Positions 25,519 to 34,994 of a stretch of DNA of 64,000 bases are shown piece by piece. The stretch's first letter is position 1, and each line of letters starts with the position of its first letter. The notes under the pieces are model-generated. The model was given only the letters and a program-made list of their open reading frames with translations, had not been told where the DNA came from and made no database searches. The stretch lies in the NCBI RefSeq assembly GCF_027789125.1, contig NZ_JAQFVF010000043.1, positions 1 through 64,000 of the forward strand. Direction: 5' to 3'. The position numbers were made by a program, and so were the translations under genes. This DNA is from Paenibacillus aestuarii (lineage in GTDB: Bacteria; Bacillota; Bacilli; Paenibacillales; NBRC-103111).

Positions 25519-26469
25519 TTATCCGCCGTAAGCTTTGGCCATGGCTTGAACTTGCTCGCGAATCCAAGTCACCATTGCTTCCGGCTCTTCGACGATGGCG
25601 TTGCCCCCGAAGCTTAAAAAGTATTGAGAGAAGTGGCCCATGTTCTCTTCATGCATTTCGTCAAGCAGGATTGCGCTGCCATCGGGCTGCTTTTGCAATG
25701 AGCCGCTCATCCCTTGTCCGCGTTCATACATCTGTACGCCTTCCGGCGTCAGTCTAACGCGCAGTGTCACCCTGCTGCCGTCAGCAGGAGCTTTGCGGAG
25801 CCACTCTGTAATCGTCATACTCTTGATCTCGCGTACCGGATGACTGTCTTCTGCAGGAGCTAAGGCGAGAATTCGGTCGCAGCGGAACAAAAGATTTTTC
25901 TCCCTCTCGAAACAGTAGGCCGGCATATACCAATAGCCCTGATTGGCGTAAAGGCCAATAGGCTGAATCACTCTTGGCCTGGCTCCATTTTTTGAAGCAT
26001 AGTCGATGTTTAGTGCCTTGCCTTCCAGTGCAGCTTCCATAATTTGCTGCAAATACGGGGAGCTCGTGGTCCGATATGGCGTCCAAAATACAACGCGATC
26101 CTTCATGGCATCTATTTTAGCTTTGGCATCCGCAGGGAGGTAGTGATAAAACTTGTTCAGCGCCGAAGCTGTTTCCGCTTCAAAAGGAAGCGCACGATAG
26201 TACTGCAGAGACTGAAAAGCAAAAAACATCGCCACAGCCTCTTGCTCGGAAAATAAAATAGGCGGCAGCATGCGTTTCTTGAGCACCCGGTAACCGCCGT
26301 GCGGGCCGAACTCTGTATAGAGCGGCATGCCCATTTCGGACAACTCTTGCAGGTCGCGATGCATCGTTCTTTCGGAAACGCCGAATTCATCGGCCATTTC
26401 CTTCAAGGTAAACTGCATGCGCTCGTTGACGGTCAGCATCAACTGAATCAGTCTCTGCGTCTTGTTCAC
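25519..26469 (-). CDS. HTH-WYL domain transcriptional regulator (YafY-like)
   Basis: 316 residues. An N-terminal helix-turn-helix of DeoR type (about 1-60; EMADEFGVSERTMHRDLQEL) is followed by a WYL domain (about 135-215) and a C-terminal extension. WYL proteins sense ligands, often nucleic-acid related, and act as repressors or activators. The WYL trio is altered here: the motif region reads IQPIGLYANQGYWYMPAY. Lies 277 bp upstream of the SDR gene on the same strand and just 15 bp downstream of the lysR stop codon's gene end is the next unit on its other side. Confidence 0.85.
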   Translation of the reverse strand: MNKTQRLIQLMLTVNERMQFTLKEMADEFGVSERTMHRDLQELSEMGMPLYTEFGPHGGYRVLKKRMLPPILFSEQEAVAMFFAFQSLQYYRALPFEAETASALNKFYHYLPADAKAKIDAMKDRVVFWTPYRTTSSPYLQQIMEAALEGKALNIDYASKNGARPRVIQPIGLYANQGYWYMPAYCFEREKNLLFRCDRILALAPAEDSHPVREIKSMTITEWLRKAPADGSRVTLRVRLTPEGVQMYERGQGMSGSLQKQPDGSAILLDEMHEENMGHFSQYFLSFGGNAIVEEPEAMVTWIREQVQAMAKAYGG

Positions 26470-26484
26470 CTGAAGCAGCCTCCT

Positions 26485-27378
26485 TTAGACGATTCCGCTC
26501 ATCACTGTTTTCATGGTGGAGATGAAGGCTTCAGCCGCTTTGGATATATATCTCCCTTTTTTGTAGGCGATCACGAGCGTCCGCACAGGCCGCCCTTCCA
26601 AAGGCACATGAACAGGCGCAAGCTCGCTGTAGCTTCGCCGGGATATCAGATAAGGAACGAAGGCGATGCCCATTCCGGCGGCTACCAGCGATTGCACCGT
26701 CTCCATGTTGCTGGATTCAAATACGATGTTAGGCGTAAAGCCTGCACTCTGGCACAAGTCCCGCGTCAGGGTGCGGAAGCCTTGACCCTTTTTTAATGCG
26801 ATGAACGATTCATTTGCCAGCTGTTCGATGCGGATCGGCTGCGCCGAGTCTGCAAGGGGATGCTTCGGCGGGACAGCGAGCACGATCTCTTCCTCCAGCA
26901 GCGTTTCGTAGATCAATGAGTCTTCGCGCAGCGGAAGCGAAAGGAGACTGATGTCCGTCTGCCCGTTGCTTGTCAGCGTCTCGAGATTCGCCGATGTTTC
27001 TTCGACAAGCGAAATTTCAATTTCCGGATAAGCCGCTTGAAAGGCCGGCACGACGAACGGAAGGATCGTAGATCCTGTAATCTGCATGCTGCCGACGACG
27101 AGGCGTCCTTTTTTCATTTGCGAGATGTCTTCCATCTCTTTTTTTAACTGCTCGACCATGTCGAGAATTTTTTGCGATTTTTCCACGAACAGCGATCCCG
27201 CATGCGTAAGCTCGACCGAATTCGTGCTCCGCTGGAAGAGCAGCACGCCGATCTCTTTCTCCAGCTTGGACAATTGCTGGCTGAGCGAAGGCTGAGCGAT
27301 ATGAAGCTTCTCGGCTGCACGTGAAAAGTTGCGTTCCACGGCGATTTGAATGGCATATTGTAGTTGGCGCAATTCCAT
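26485..27378 (-). CDS. LysR-family transcriptional regulator divergent from leuCD
   Basis: 297 residues, normal LysR length. The winged HTH occupies about residues 1-60 (FSRAAEKLHIAQPSLSQQL), then a linker helix and a periplasmic-binding-like sensor domain. It is divergent from leuC with 163 bp between the start codons, the usual layout for a LysR regulator and its target. The effector is unknown; a leucine-pathway intermediate is a natural guess. TGAGGAGTTATCA lies ahead of the ATG. Confidence 0.9.
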   Translation of the reverse strand: MELRQLQYAIQIAVERNFSRAAEKLHIAQPSLSQQLSKLEKEIGVLLFQRSTNSVELTHAGSLFVEKSQKILDMVEQLKKEMEDISQMKKGRLVVGSMQITGSTILPFVVPAFQAAYPEIEISLVEETSANLETLTSNGQTDISLLSLPLREDSLIYETLLEEEIVLAVPPKHPLADSAQPIRIEQLANESFIALKKGQGFRTLTRDLCQSAGFTPNIVFESSNMETVQSLVAAGMGIAFVPYLISRRSYSELAPVHVPLEGRPVRTLVIAYKKGRYISKAAEAFISTMKTVMSGIV

Positions 27379-27439
27379 AATTGATAACTCCTCGTACGTA
27401 TTCGTCGCTTTTATTATTGTTTTTACCTATCAACTCTAT

Positions 27440-27452
27440 AGATATTATATCT
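27440..27452. promoter_or_regulatory. Possible LysR operator between lysR and leuC
   Basis: A perfect palindrome AGATATTATATCT, set in a slightly longer dyad, lies in the shared upstream region. LysR sites are AT-rich dyads of the T-N11-A form, so this is a fair candidate. Confidence 0.4.
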
Positions 27453-27541
27453 TGGAACTATGACGAAATCCATGCTAGTATACGTTATGAGGGTAATACA
27501 TTTATCAATGTAGAGCGGATAATGATAAGAGGTGACTGGAA

Positions 27542-28963
27542 ATGAGTAAAAAAACGATGTTTGAAAAGATTTGGGAAAATCACGTCATTCACCAGGAAGC
27601 TGGCAAGCCTAGCGTCATTTATATTGACTTGCACCTGGTGCACGAAGTAACCTCGCCGCAGGCGTTTGAAGGTCTCCGCATGTCGGGACGCAAAGTCCGC
27701 AGACCGGACCTGACGTATGCAACGATGGATCACAACGTTCCGACGAAGGATCGCTACAACATCACAGATCCGATCTCCAAACAGCAAATTGATACACTTT
27801 CGCAAAACTGCCGTGATTTCGGCGTTACTTTATTTGATCTTGACAGCATTGATCAAGGCGTCGTACACGTTATGGGACCTGAGCTTGGACTTACACACCC
27901 GGGCAAAACGATCGTTTGCGGCGATAGCCACACGTCCACGCACGGCGCGTTCGGCGCGCTCGCTTTCGGTATCGGAACGAGTGAAGTTGAGCACGTCTTG
28001 GCGACACAAACTTTGCAGCAATCCAAAGCCAAAACTTTGGAAGTGCGCGTGAACGGCAGCTTGAAGCCGGGCGTTACGGCGAAGGACTTGATTCTGGGCG
28101 TAATCGCCAAATACGGCACGGATTTCGCGACGGGCTACGTTATCGAATATACAGGCGAAGCGATTCGCGGTCTTTCGATGGAAGAGCGTATGACTGTATG
28201 TAATATGTCCATCGAAGCTGGTGCTAGAGCAGGTCTGATCGCACCGGATGAGACGACATTCAACTATCTGCGCGGACGTGAATATGTGCCGCAAGGCGCA
28301 GCGTTCGATGCTGCTGTAGATCAATGGAAGCATTATGTTACCGACGAAGGCGCGGTTTATGACTGGACCGTTGACTTTGATGCCGATTCCTTGATTCCGC
28401 AAGTGACTTGGGGCACAAGCCCAGGAATGGGAACGAACGTGAACGCATTGGTTCCGGATCCGCAAAGCTTCGCTACTGAGAACGAACGCAAAGCGGCTGA
28501 GAAGGCGCTTGAATATATGGGCTTAACGCCTGGAACGCCAATGACGGAGCTGAACGTGGACTATGTCTTTATCGGCTCTTGTACAAATGGACGTATCGAG
28601 GATCTTCGCGCAGCAGCACAAATCGCGCAAGGATACAAAGTGGATCCTTCCGTAACGGCGATCGTCGTACCGGGATCCGGACGCGTTAAAATTCAAGCCG
28701 AAAAAGAAGGCTTGGACAAAATTTTCTCCGAAGCAGGATTTGAATGGCGCGATGCGGGATGCAGCATGTGTCTGGCGATGAATCCGGACGTTCTGCAACC
28801 GGGACAGCGTTGTGCATCAACGTCGAACCGTAACTTTGAAGGCCGTCAAGGCCGTGGCGGGCGTACGCACCTGGTATCGCCGGCAATGGCAGCTGCTGCC
28901 GCAATCAGAGGACGTTTCGTCGATGTGCGCGACTGGGAAATCAAAGCGTACCAACAAGCTTAA
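27542..28963 (+). CDS. leuC: 3-isopropylmalate dehydratase, large subunit
   Basis: 473 residues of the aconitase family. LeuCD isomerises 2- to 3-isopropylmalate in leucine synthesis. Substrate and cluster motifs are present: [32 protein letters not shown] with the first cluster cysteine, and [11 protein letters not shown] with the other two for a [4Fe-4S] cluster. AAGAGGTGA precedes the ATG. leuD follows after 49 bp. leuA and leuB are not in the window, unlike the B. subtilis ilv-leu operon. Confidence 0.95.
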   Translation: MSKKTMFEKIWENHVIHQEAGKPSVIYIDLHLVHEVTSPQAFEGLRMSGRKVRRPDLTYATMDHNVPTKDRYNITDPISKQQIDTLSQNCRDFGVTLFDLDSIDQGVVHVMGPELGLTHPGKTIVCGDSHTSTHGAFGALAFGIGTSEVEHVLATQTLQQSKAKTLEVRVNGSLKPGVTAKDLILGVIAKYGTDFATGYVIEYTGEAIRGLSMEERMTVCNMSIEAGARAGLIAPDETTFNYLRGREYVPQGAAFDAAVDQWKHYVTDEGAVYDWTVDFDADSLIPQVTWGTSPGMGTNVNALVPDPQSFATENERKAAEKALEYMGLTPGTPMTELNVDYVFIGSCTNGRIEDLRAAAQIAQGYKVDPSVTAIVVPGSGRVKIQAEKEGLDKIFSEAGFEWRDAGCSMCLAMNPDVLQPGQRCASTSNRNFEGRQGRGGRTHLVSPAMAAAAAIRGRFVDVRDWEIKAYQQA

Positions 28964-29012
28964 TTTGCATGAGGGAAAGCTGAGCTTACCTTAGTTAAAG
29001 GAGAATGTGAAT

Positions 29013-29618
29013 ATGGAAGCTTTTAAACAACATACAGGCCTTGTCGGTCCTGTTGACCGTGTGAACGTAGATACAGATGCAATTATCCCTAAACAATTTT
29101 TGAAGCGCATTGAACGCTCAGGTTTCGGCCAGTTCCTATTCTTCGAGTGGAGATGGGACGAAGCGGGCAACGTCATTGAGAGCTTTCCGCTGAATCAGGA
29201 GCGCTTTCAAGGAGCATCCGTGCTAATCTCCAGAGCCAACTTCGGCTGCGGATCATCCCGTGAGCACGCGCCTTGGGCGATTCAAGATTTCGGTTTCCGC
29301 GTCATCGTCGCACCGTCCTATGCGGACATTTTCTACAACAACTGCTTCAAAAACGGCATTTTGCCGATCAAGCTTTCTGAAGAGCAAGTGGAAGATTTGT
29401 TCCAGCGTACAGCAAAGCATGATGGCTACAAGCTGCATGTTGACTTGGAGACCAACAAGCTGACGGACGATTACGGCCTCAGCATTGAATTCGCGCTGGA
29501 TGAGCACCGCCGCCAGTTCCTGCTGCAAGGCTTGGATGACATCGGCTTAACACTTCAGCATGCGGACAAAATTTCCGCATACGAAGAGTTGCATAAACAG
29601 CGTCTGGCTTATAAATAA
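29013..29618 (+). CDS. leuD: 3-isopropylmalate dehydratase, small subunit
   Basis: 201 residues, the swivelling domain partner of LeuC. NVDTDAIIPKQFLKRIERSG at the N-terminus and GCGSSREHAPWAI near residue 75 are signatures. The ATG at 29013 is nine bases after AAAGGAG; a GTG two codons earlier is too close to that site. It ends the short leuCD operon, with two terminators in tandem. Confidence 0.95.
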   Translation: MEAFKQHTGLVGPVDRVNVDTDAIIPKQFLKRIERSGFGQFLFFEWRWDEAGNVIESFPLNQERFQGASVLISRANFGCGSSREHAPWAIQDFGFRVIVAPSYADIFYNNCFKNGILPIKLSEEQVEDLFQRTAKHDGYKLHVDLETNKLTDDYGLSIEFALDEHRRQFLLQGLDDIGLTLQHADKISAYEELHKQRLAYK

Positions 29619-29653
29619 TTAGCCTCCTGCGAGCGCCAGGTAAGGTTTCATAC

Positions 29654-29694
29654 AGCAAATAGCGGAAGAGATTCTTCCGCTATTTGCTTTTTTG
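29654..29694 (+). terminator. Terminator after leuD
   Basis: AGCAAATAGCGGAAG pairs fully with CTTCCGCTATTTGCT and is followed by TTTTTT. Confidence 0.93.
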
Positions 29695-29706
29695 TGCGTT
29701 TTCAAG

Positions 29707-29731
29707 GGGAGGAGAGCCTCCTCTTTTTTTC
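29707..29731 (+). terminator. Second, tandem terminator after leuD
   Basis: GAGGAG and CTCCTC flank a 3-base loop and are followed by seven T. Confidence 0.75.
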
Positions 29732-29804
29732 TAGTCATCTTGCAACTTTTGGCAGTTTTCCGCGTCTAACTTTTTACTAGATTGTCGTAAGAACGGAGGT
29801 TGTG

Positions 29805-29834
29805 CTGTCAGATCAATGGTGATTTTGCTATAAT
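29805..29834 (+). promoter_or_regulatory. Likely extended -10 promoter of the amidase gene
   Basis: TGCTATAAT is a perfect extended -10 element; CTGTCA 18 bp upstream is a weak -35. Confidence 0.55.
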
Positions 29835-29910
29835 AATAGAGCTGCTGCTAGAAGACGAAACCATGGGTGCGATTATGAAAATTACAATCCGACTTACATA
29901 GAGGTGAATA

Positions 29911-31401
29911 ATGAAACTGCGTGCAAAATTACCCGCTATTTTTTTAATTCTCATCGTTTTCATCCTAACCATGCCTGCCTATGCGTTTGGAGCTGAAGCT
30001 GCCAAACCGGCCATCAAGCTTTTTATGAATGAAAAGCAACTGGTCGTAAGCGAGGTAGCTCCGACTATTGTCAATGGCAACACCATCGTACCTGTAAGGA
30101 TTATTGCCGAGGAAATCGGCGCCAAGGTAGGGTGGGACGGAGCCACTCGCAAGGTGACAATTGCCAAAGGCGATATGAACTTACAGCTGACGATTGACAG
30201 CACGACGGCGATCATCAAGGGCAAGAAGCAGACGATGGAAGTCGCTCCTGTCATTATGAACGGCAATACGATGCTGCCGCTGCGTTTTGTTGGCGAACAG
30301 CTGGGCATTGAGTTCAATTGGGACGCTATCACGTCTTCCGTACATATGTTCAAAAAGGACGATTCGGCATCCGTTCCTGTAACAGCAACACCTGACGGCG
30401 AAGGTGACGATAAGAACGAAGGGACTCCACCCGCAGTAGTGCCGGACCAACCGGCACCGGGCCAATCAACTTCAGGTCAAACCGCGACGAATCAGCCGCC
30501 GACTACGGGGACGAAGCCTTCGGTACAGGCGAGCCTCATCACGTCCATCGAGCTGACGGATAAAGAATTAATCGTCAAATCAAAGGACGGAACCTTGCAG
30601 CCAGCAGTAATGAAACTAAGCAATCCGACACGGATCGTTTTTGATTTTCCGAATATGGCGCTGGATGACTCTTTCCAGAAGATGCTTGTGAAGAACGCCG
30701 GTGAGATGCCTTCTAAACATCCGCTCGTTCAGAAAGTAAGATTTTCCAATTATTCCGATAGTCCTGCTACGGTACGAGTGATTCTGGATCTCAAAGACGG
30801 CGGTGCGGATTACCGCGTACAGCCCGTTAAGACGCCTAATCAATGGAATGCCGTCATTGAAGAACGCCGTTTGACCGTCGTAATCGACGCCGGACACGGC
30901 GATCAAGATCCGGGGGCGCTGTCCATTACCGGCAGGCATGAGAAGGATTTTACCCTGTCTACAGCGAAGAAAGTACAGCAGCTTCTCTCTCAGGACAAGC
31001 GTATTAACGTGTTGATGACCCGCTCGGATGACACATTTATTCCGCTGGACGACCGTGTGGCGTTTGCGAATAACCAGCAGGCGGACCTGTTCCTATCTAT
31101 TCACGGCAACAGCGCCAAAGCGACGATCTCCGGCACGGAAACGTACTATTACAGACCGGAAAGCTTGGATTTTGCGAAAGTCGTTCATAAATATGTAACG
31201 GCTGCAACCGGTTTTCCAGACCGCAAAGTACGTGTAGCCGACTATCGGGTCATTAATAAAACGACGATGCCGGCCGTGTTGGTCGAAGTCGGATATTTGT
31301 CCAACGCTAATGACGAAGCCGCCATGTATAAGGATGATTTTCAAAGTCAGGTAGCCGCATCCCTTGTAGCAGCAATCAAAGAATACTTGAATCTCAAATA
31401 G
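29911..31401 (+). CDS. Secreted N-acetylmuramoyl-L-alanine amidase with AMIN domain
   Basis: 496 residues. A signal peptide ends near AYAFGAEA (residue 30). A copper-amine-oxidase-N-like domain with two halves (NGNTIVPVR and NGNTMLPLR, about 35-145) follows, then a low-complexity Thr/Pro/Gln linker (about 150-205), an AMIN domain (about 210-315) and Amidase_3 (about 325-494). The zinc-site motifs VVIDAGHGDQDPGA, the His in FLSIHGNSA and the Glu in AVLVEVGYLSN are intact. It should cleave the bond between muramic acid and the stem peptide in the wall. It leads a cluster with the GerMN lipoprotein and the SLH protein, all in the same direction. Confidence 0.92.
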   Translation: MKLRAKLPAIFLILIVFILTMPAYAFGAEAAKPAIKLFMNEKQLVVSEVAPTIVNGNTIVPVRIIAEEIGAKVGWDGATRKVTIAKGDMNLQLTIDSTTAIIKGKKQTMEVAPVIMNGNTMLPLRFVGEQLGIEFNWDAITSSVHMFKKDDSASVPVTATPDGEGDDKNEGTPPAVVPDQPAPGQSTSGQTATNQPPTTGTKPSVQASLITSIELTDKELIVKSKDGTLQPAVMKLSNPTRIVFDFPNMALDDSFQKMLVKNAGEMPSKHPLVQKVRFSNYSDSPATVRVILDLKDGGADYRVQPVKTPNQWNAVIEERRLTVVIDAGHGDQDPGALSITGRHEKDFTLSTAKKVQQLLSQDKRINVLMTRSDDTFIPLDDRVAFANNQQADLFLSIHGNSAKATISGTETYYYRPESLDFAKVVHKYVTAATGFPDRKVRVADYRVINKTTMPAVLVEVGYLSNANDEAAMYKDDFQSQVAASLVAAIKEYLNLK

Positions 31402-31453
31402 CTTCGCGGATGAAACCTGCTTTCCGTCGGGAAGCCCTTAAGGAGTGAATCAG

Positions 31454-32047
31454 ATGTCTCAAACAAGCCGCCTGGTGCAAGGGGCGCTTCTCGTAGGTGC
31501 CCTCACCTTAACATTAACTGCATGCGGGCAGAAACAGCTGCTGGTTGGAGGCGCTGCCCCTCAGTCTACAAGTCAAGCTACTTCGCCGGCCGTTCAAACT
31601 CCGCAACCGACGCCGACAGCTACGCCACAGCCTACGCAGGAGCCACTGCACCAGAAGAAGGTAAAAGCGTACTACAGCGATCCGGACGAGATGAAGCTGG
31701 TCGAGAAGGAAGTTACCGTCAGTTACAAGCAGGACAGCGGCATGTATGAAGCTGCTTTTAACGCGCTGAAATCGAGCAATGATGCGAACGCCGTATCGCT
31801 GTTCGACGATATGGCGTTTACGAGCGTGAAGCTGGATGCAGCCAAAGGCGAACTGCATGTGGATATGAAGTTCGGTCCGAAGACGCAATTAGGAGCGCCA
31901 GGCGAGGATCTTTTTCTACAGGCTTTGAAGAAAACCGCATTCCAGTTTCCAGAAGTCAAAACGCTTTATGTGCTGAAGGATGGCAAACAAGTGGAGAGCT
32001 TGATGGGCCATCTCGAATTGCCTTATCCAATTAAGCGTCCTAATTAA
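31454..32047 (+). CDS. GerMN-domain lipoprotein
   Basis: 197 residues. A lipobox LTLTACG gives an acylated cysteine near residue 24, followed by a Pro/Thr/Gln-rich spacer (about 35-70) and one GerMN domain (about 75-190). GerM in B. subtilis, with two such domains, is needed in sporulation for the SpoIIQ-SpoIIIAH complex; single-domain proteins like this one are less understood. I start at the ATG at 31454, nine bases after AAGGAG, instead of an in-frame GTG inside that site. It follows the amidase by 52 bp. Confidence 0.85.
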   Translation: MSQTSRLVQGALLVGALTLTLTACGQKQLLVGGAAPQSTSQATSPAVQTPQPTPTATPQPTQEPLHQKKVKAYYSDPDEMKLVEKEVTVSYKQDSGMYEAAFNALKSSNDANAVSLFDDMAFTSVKLDAAKGELHVDMKFGPKTQLGAPGEDLFLQALKKTAFQFPEVKTLYVLKDGKQVESLMGHLELPYPIKRPN

Positions 32048-32076
32048 AGGATCAAGCAGAGGAGTCCAATGAATCA

Positions 32077-34803
32077 ATGAAAAATAGGAAATTAGCAAGC
32101 GCAATTGTAAGCTCATTAATCGTGACAAGCTTGGCGGGAACGCCTGCTTTGGCAGCTTCTACTACGTCAACAACATCCAATACAAGCTCCGATGCAGTGA
32201 AGCTTTCTTTCCCGGATGTCACATCGGATTATTGGGGAATTCGCCATATTTCCAAGCTGGCCCTTGAAGGCATTATTCAAGGTTATGAAGACGGGGCATA
32301 CCGTCCGGAAAATTCCGTTTCCCAGCAGGACGTGCTGATTATGGCGGTCCGTATGATGGGGCTGCAGAGCCAAGTGGACAGCCTGACAGCTGCTACTGTA
32401 TTCCCTGATTTCATGCAGGTGGATTCCTACGCCCGTAATTATGTAGCCGTTGCACTGCAGAAGGGCCTGATCTCCAATGAAGAGGAGAAAGCAAGAGCCC
32501 AGAACGAAACGTCCAAGGATAGCTGGGGACAGCGCAAAGCAAGCCGTGAATGGGTCGCCGAAGTTGTCATTCGTGCTATTGGCAAAGCGTCCTTGGCGCA
32601 GAGCATGAGCTCTTCGCCAAGCGCATTCAACGACAACAGCGCGATCAGCTTTTCGACGCTTGGGTATGTGAATGCGGCGGTTGCGCTTAACATCGTCAAC
32701 GGCTTTGAAGATGGCTCTTTCCAACCGAAAGGCGCCGTCACACGTGCGCAAATGGCCGCTTTCTTAAGCCGCTCGCAGAAAGAGCTGGATACGCTGCCTG
32801 CACGCGCAAAGAAAGGCTACGTGACAGGTTTGACAACAGGCAGTATCGCCATTATGGATGATGAAGGTAACACGAGTACATACAAGCTAGCTTCGAACAC
32901 GACGTTCTACGGCTTGAAAAATGATACACCGATTGATCCCAAAACGATCCAAGAGACTTATCAGGTTTCACTTGTGCAAGTCAACGGAACTGCGTATTAC
33001 GTTGAAGTTTTGAACGATGAGCTGCAAATGGATATTTACCAAGGCAAGCTTTTGAACTTAAATATGAATGCGCTGAAGGCGACGCTGGACAATTACGAAG
33101 TCTACGACTTGGCGCCGGATGCTACAGTCACGGATGCGGATGGACATGGCCTCAGCTTGGGCGCGCTAGTTGCCGGCAGTACGCTAGAACTGCGGAAGAG
33201 CAAACTGGTGCAGGGCGACAAAATTACATCAGTGATCGTCAAGCAAGTTCCGGTCAACAAGACGGCATCGGGTACGATTCAGACACTGAATAAAGACACG
33301 CTGCAGCTAACGGTATTGGACAGCACTTCTGGTCAAGCGGAAACGTATGGCTTCTCCAGTAAGCTGGTGGCGACGTTATCTGATAACACGCTCGTCGATC
33401 TGCAATCTTTACATGTTGGCGATACGATCGACTATACGGTGCAGAACAGTGAAATTGTCAAAATTGTCGTGAAGAAACAAGCGGAAGTCGGCGTCTCGGT
33501 AGAAGGCACCTTGAAGGACATCAGCAGCGACAAAACGTATCTGACTATTAGCAAAACGCAAGATGCACAGCTGGGTGCTTATTTGATCGGAGATAACGTG
33601 AAGATCAACATAACCGGCCTGACGAACGCCAGTCTTTACGATATTGCTCCTGGAGACCAATTGAAGCTGGATATCCTCAACAATAAAGTAACGCAAATTA
33701 CAGTTGTAAACCGCTCGATCGAGAACTTATATTTTGCTAAAATTATTTCTTATGATCAAACGAACAAAATTTTGACGGTAACTGATAATTCCGGGCTACC
33801 GCACGCGTATCAATTGACAGATACAATGACCATCATGTATGCCGGCACGAAATTGCCTTTCAGCAGCTTTGCCGTGACGTTTATACCTGGGAAGTATGTA
33901 GACCTGTTGGTTTCCAAAAATAATGTCACACAGATCCAAATGTCGCAGCAGCTGGATGGCGTGCTGACGCAGCTGAACTTGACGACAAGCGATCTGACGT
34001 TGAAAACAGACAGCGGACAAAGCTTGAGCTTTAAGCTGACTTTCTCGCCAACGGTGGACCTGGCCAACAGAACGGGCAGCACGCTGTCCGACTTGTCGAT
34101 CGGCGATAAAATCAGCCTGATGTTGAGCTACGATCAATCCATCGTCACGAAAATCGTCACAAGCAAAACCGAGATGTTCAAAACCGTCCTGGCGAGTGTG
34201 AACAGCAATCAGTTAACTGTATCCGATTCAGCGAATAAGACGTATGTCGTCAGTTTGGACGGCGTGCCAATCGTGAGAGCCGATCAAAATACGGGAGCGA
34301 TTTCCGATTTCGTAACCGATGAATACGTGCTGCTTTCCTTCAAAGGTTCGTCAGCCACTCGCGCTGAGATCGTGAACACGGTGCGTGGGAAAGTTACAGC
34401 CGTTGATACGGCGAGCAACAGTTTGACTGTGCAAGATTATAGCGGCAATAGCCAAGTCATTGCGCTAGGCGGCAACTATGCGGTCACGATGAATGGCGGC
34501 GCGGCACTAAGCTTCAATTCGATTAAAGTCGGCGATCGCATTCAAGTGATGAAAGATGCGAGCAGCCGCATGCTGGTACAAGTCGCTACTTCGGCCAAAC
34601 GTGAATTTGTCAGCTACAACAACATCGTGAACCAGATGAATTTCAAAGCTGTAAGCTCCGGCGATAAGACGGCGTTTAATCTGTATTCGCGCGCGTACTA
34701 TCATAAAGGCGCTGATGTTCTAACCGCTTCGTCGTTCCAAGCTGGCGACCAAGTGATGGTATATGTGTTGGATGATAAAATTGTCGAGCTGGATAAGCAA
34801 TAA
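32077..34803 (+). CDS. Large secreted SLH-domain protein with nine degenerate repeats
   Basis: 908 residues. A signal peptide ends near ALAAS (residue 28). Three SLH domains (about 45-235; FPDVTSDYWG, then GYEDGAYRPE and GFEDGSFQPKGAVTRAQMAA) should bind the secondary wall polymer. From about 247 to the end come nine repeats of roughly 73 residues, each ending in a pattern like GDxIxV followed by a beta strand (for example VGDTIDYTV, PGDQLKLDI, IGDKISLML, VGDRIQVM). There is no C-terminal anchor. It may be an S-layer or surface-exposed scaffold. The middle SLH domain is unusual, with an inserted charged stretch. It is 29 bp after the GerMN gene. Confidence 0.88.
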   Translation: MKNRKLASAIVSSLIVTSLAGTPALAASTTSTTSNTSSDAVKLSFPDVTSDYWGIRHISKLALEGIIQGYEDGAYRPENSVSQQDVLIMAVRMMGLQSQVDSLTAATVFPDFMQVDSYARNYVAVALQKGLISNEEEKARAQNETSKDSWGQRKASREWVAEVVIRAIGKASLAQSMSSSPSAFNDNSAISFSTLGYVNAAVALNIVNGFEDGSFQPKGAVTRAQMAAFLSRSQKELDTLPARAKKGYVTGLTTGSIAIMDDEGNTSTYKLASNTTFYGLKNDTPIDPKTIQETYQVSLVQVNGTAYYVEVLNDELQMDIYQGKLLNLNMNALKATLDNYEVYDLAPDATVTDADGHGLSLGALVAGSTLELRKSKLVQGDKITSVIVKQVPVNKTASGTIQTLNKDTLQLTVLDSTSGQAETYGFSSKLVATLSDNTLVDLQSLHVGDTIDYTVQNSEIVKIVVKKQAEVGVSVEGTLKDISSDKTYLTISKTQDAQLGAYLIGDNVKINITGLTNASLYDIAPGDQLKLDILNNKVTQITVVNRSIENLYFAKIISYDQTNKILTVTDNSGLPHAYQLTDTMTIMYAGTKLPFSSFAVTFIPGKYVDLLVSKNNVTQIQMSQQLDGVLTQLNLTTSDLTLKTDSGQSLSFKLTFSPTVDLANRTGSTLSDLSIGDKISLMLSYDQSIVTKIVTSKTEMFKTVLASVNSNQLTVSDSANKTYVVSLDGVPIVRADQNTGAISDFVTDEYVLLSFKGSSATRAEIVNTVRGKVTAVDTASNSLTVQDYSGNSQVIALGGNYAVTMNGGAALSFNSIKVGDRIQVMKDASSRMLVQVATSAKREFVSYNNIVNQMNFKAVSSGDKTAFNLYSRAYYHKGADVLTASSFQAGDQVMVYVLDDKIVELDKQ

Positions 34804-34823
34804 GTTGAACTAATTTCAAGGTG

Positions 34824-34871
34824 ATCCGTCTGTTATGTAGGAACGCTGTTCCTTATGCAGACGGATTTTTT
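34824..34871 (+). terminator. Terminator after the SLH protein gene
   Basis: ATCCGTCTG pairs with CAGACGGAT, with GGAAC/GTTCC inside the loop, followed by a T run. Confidence 0.9.
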
Positions 34872-34994
34872 GTCATAGTTAATAAAAATTCGCTCAACTT
34901 TTAAAAAATGTTCGCATTTAACTGCTGATAAGCATTGATTCTGCCTGCACAATTCGCTAAACTGAAGAATATTACGCCTCAAGGAAGAACTGAG

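Noticed and set aside
25361-25567. 68-codon minus-strand frame at the end of the WYL regulator gene
   Set aside because: Starts inside the regulator in another frame without a ribosome site.
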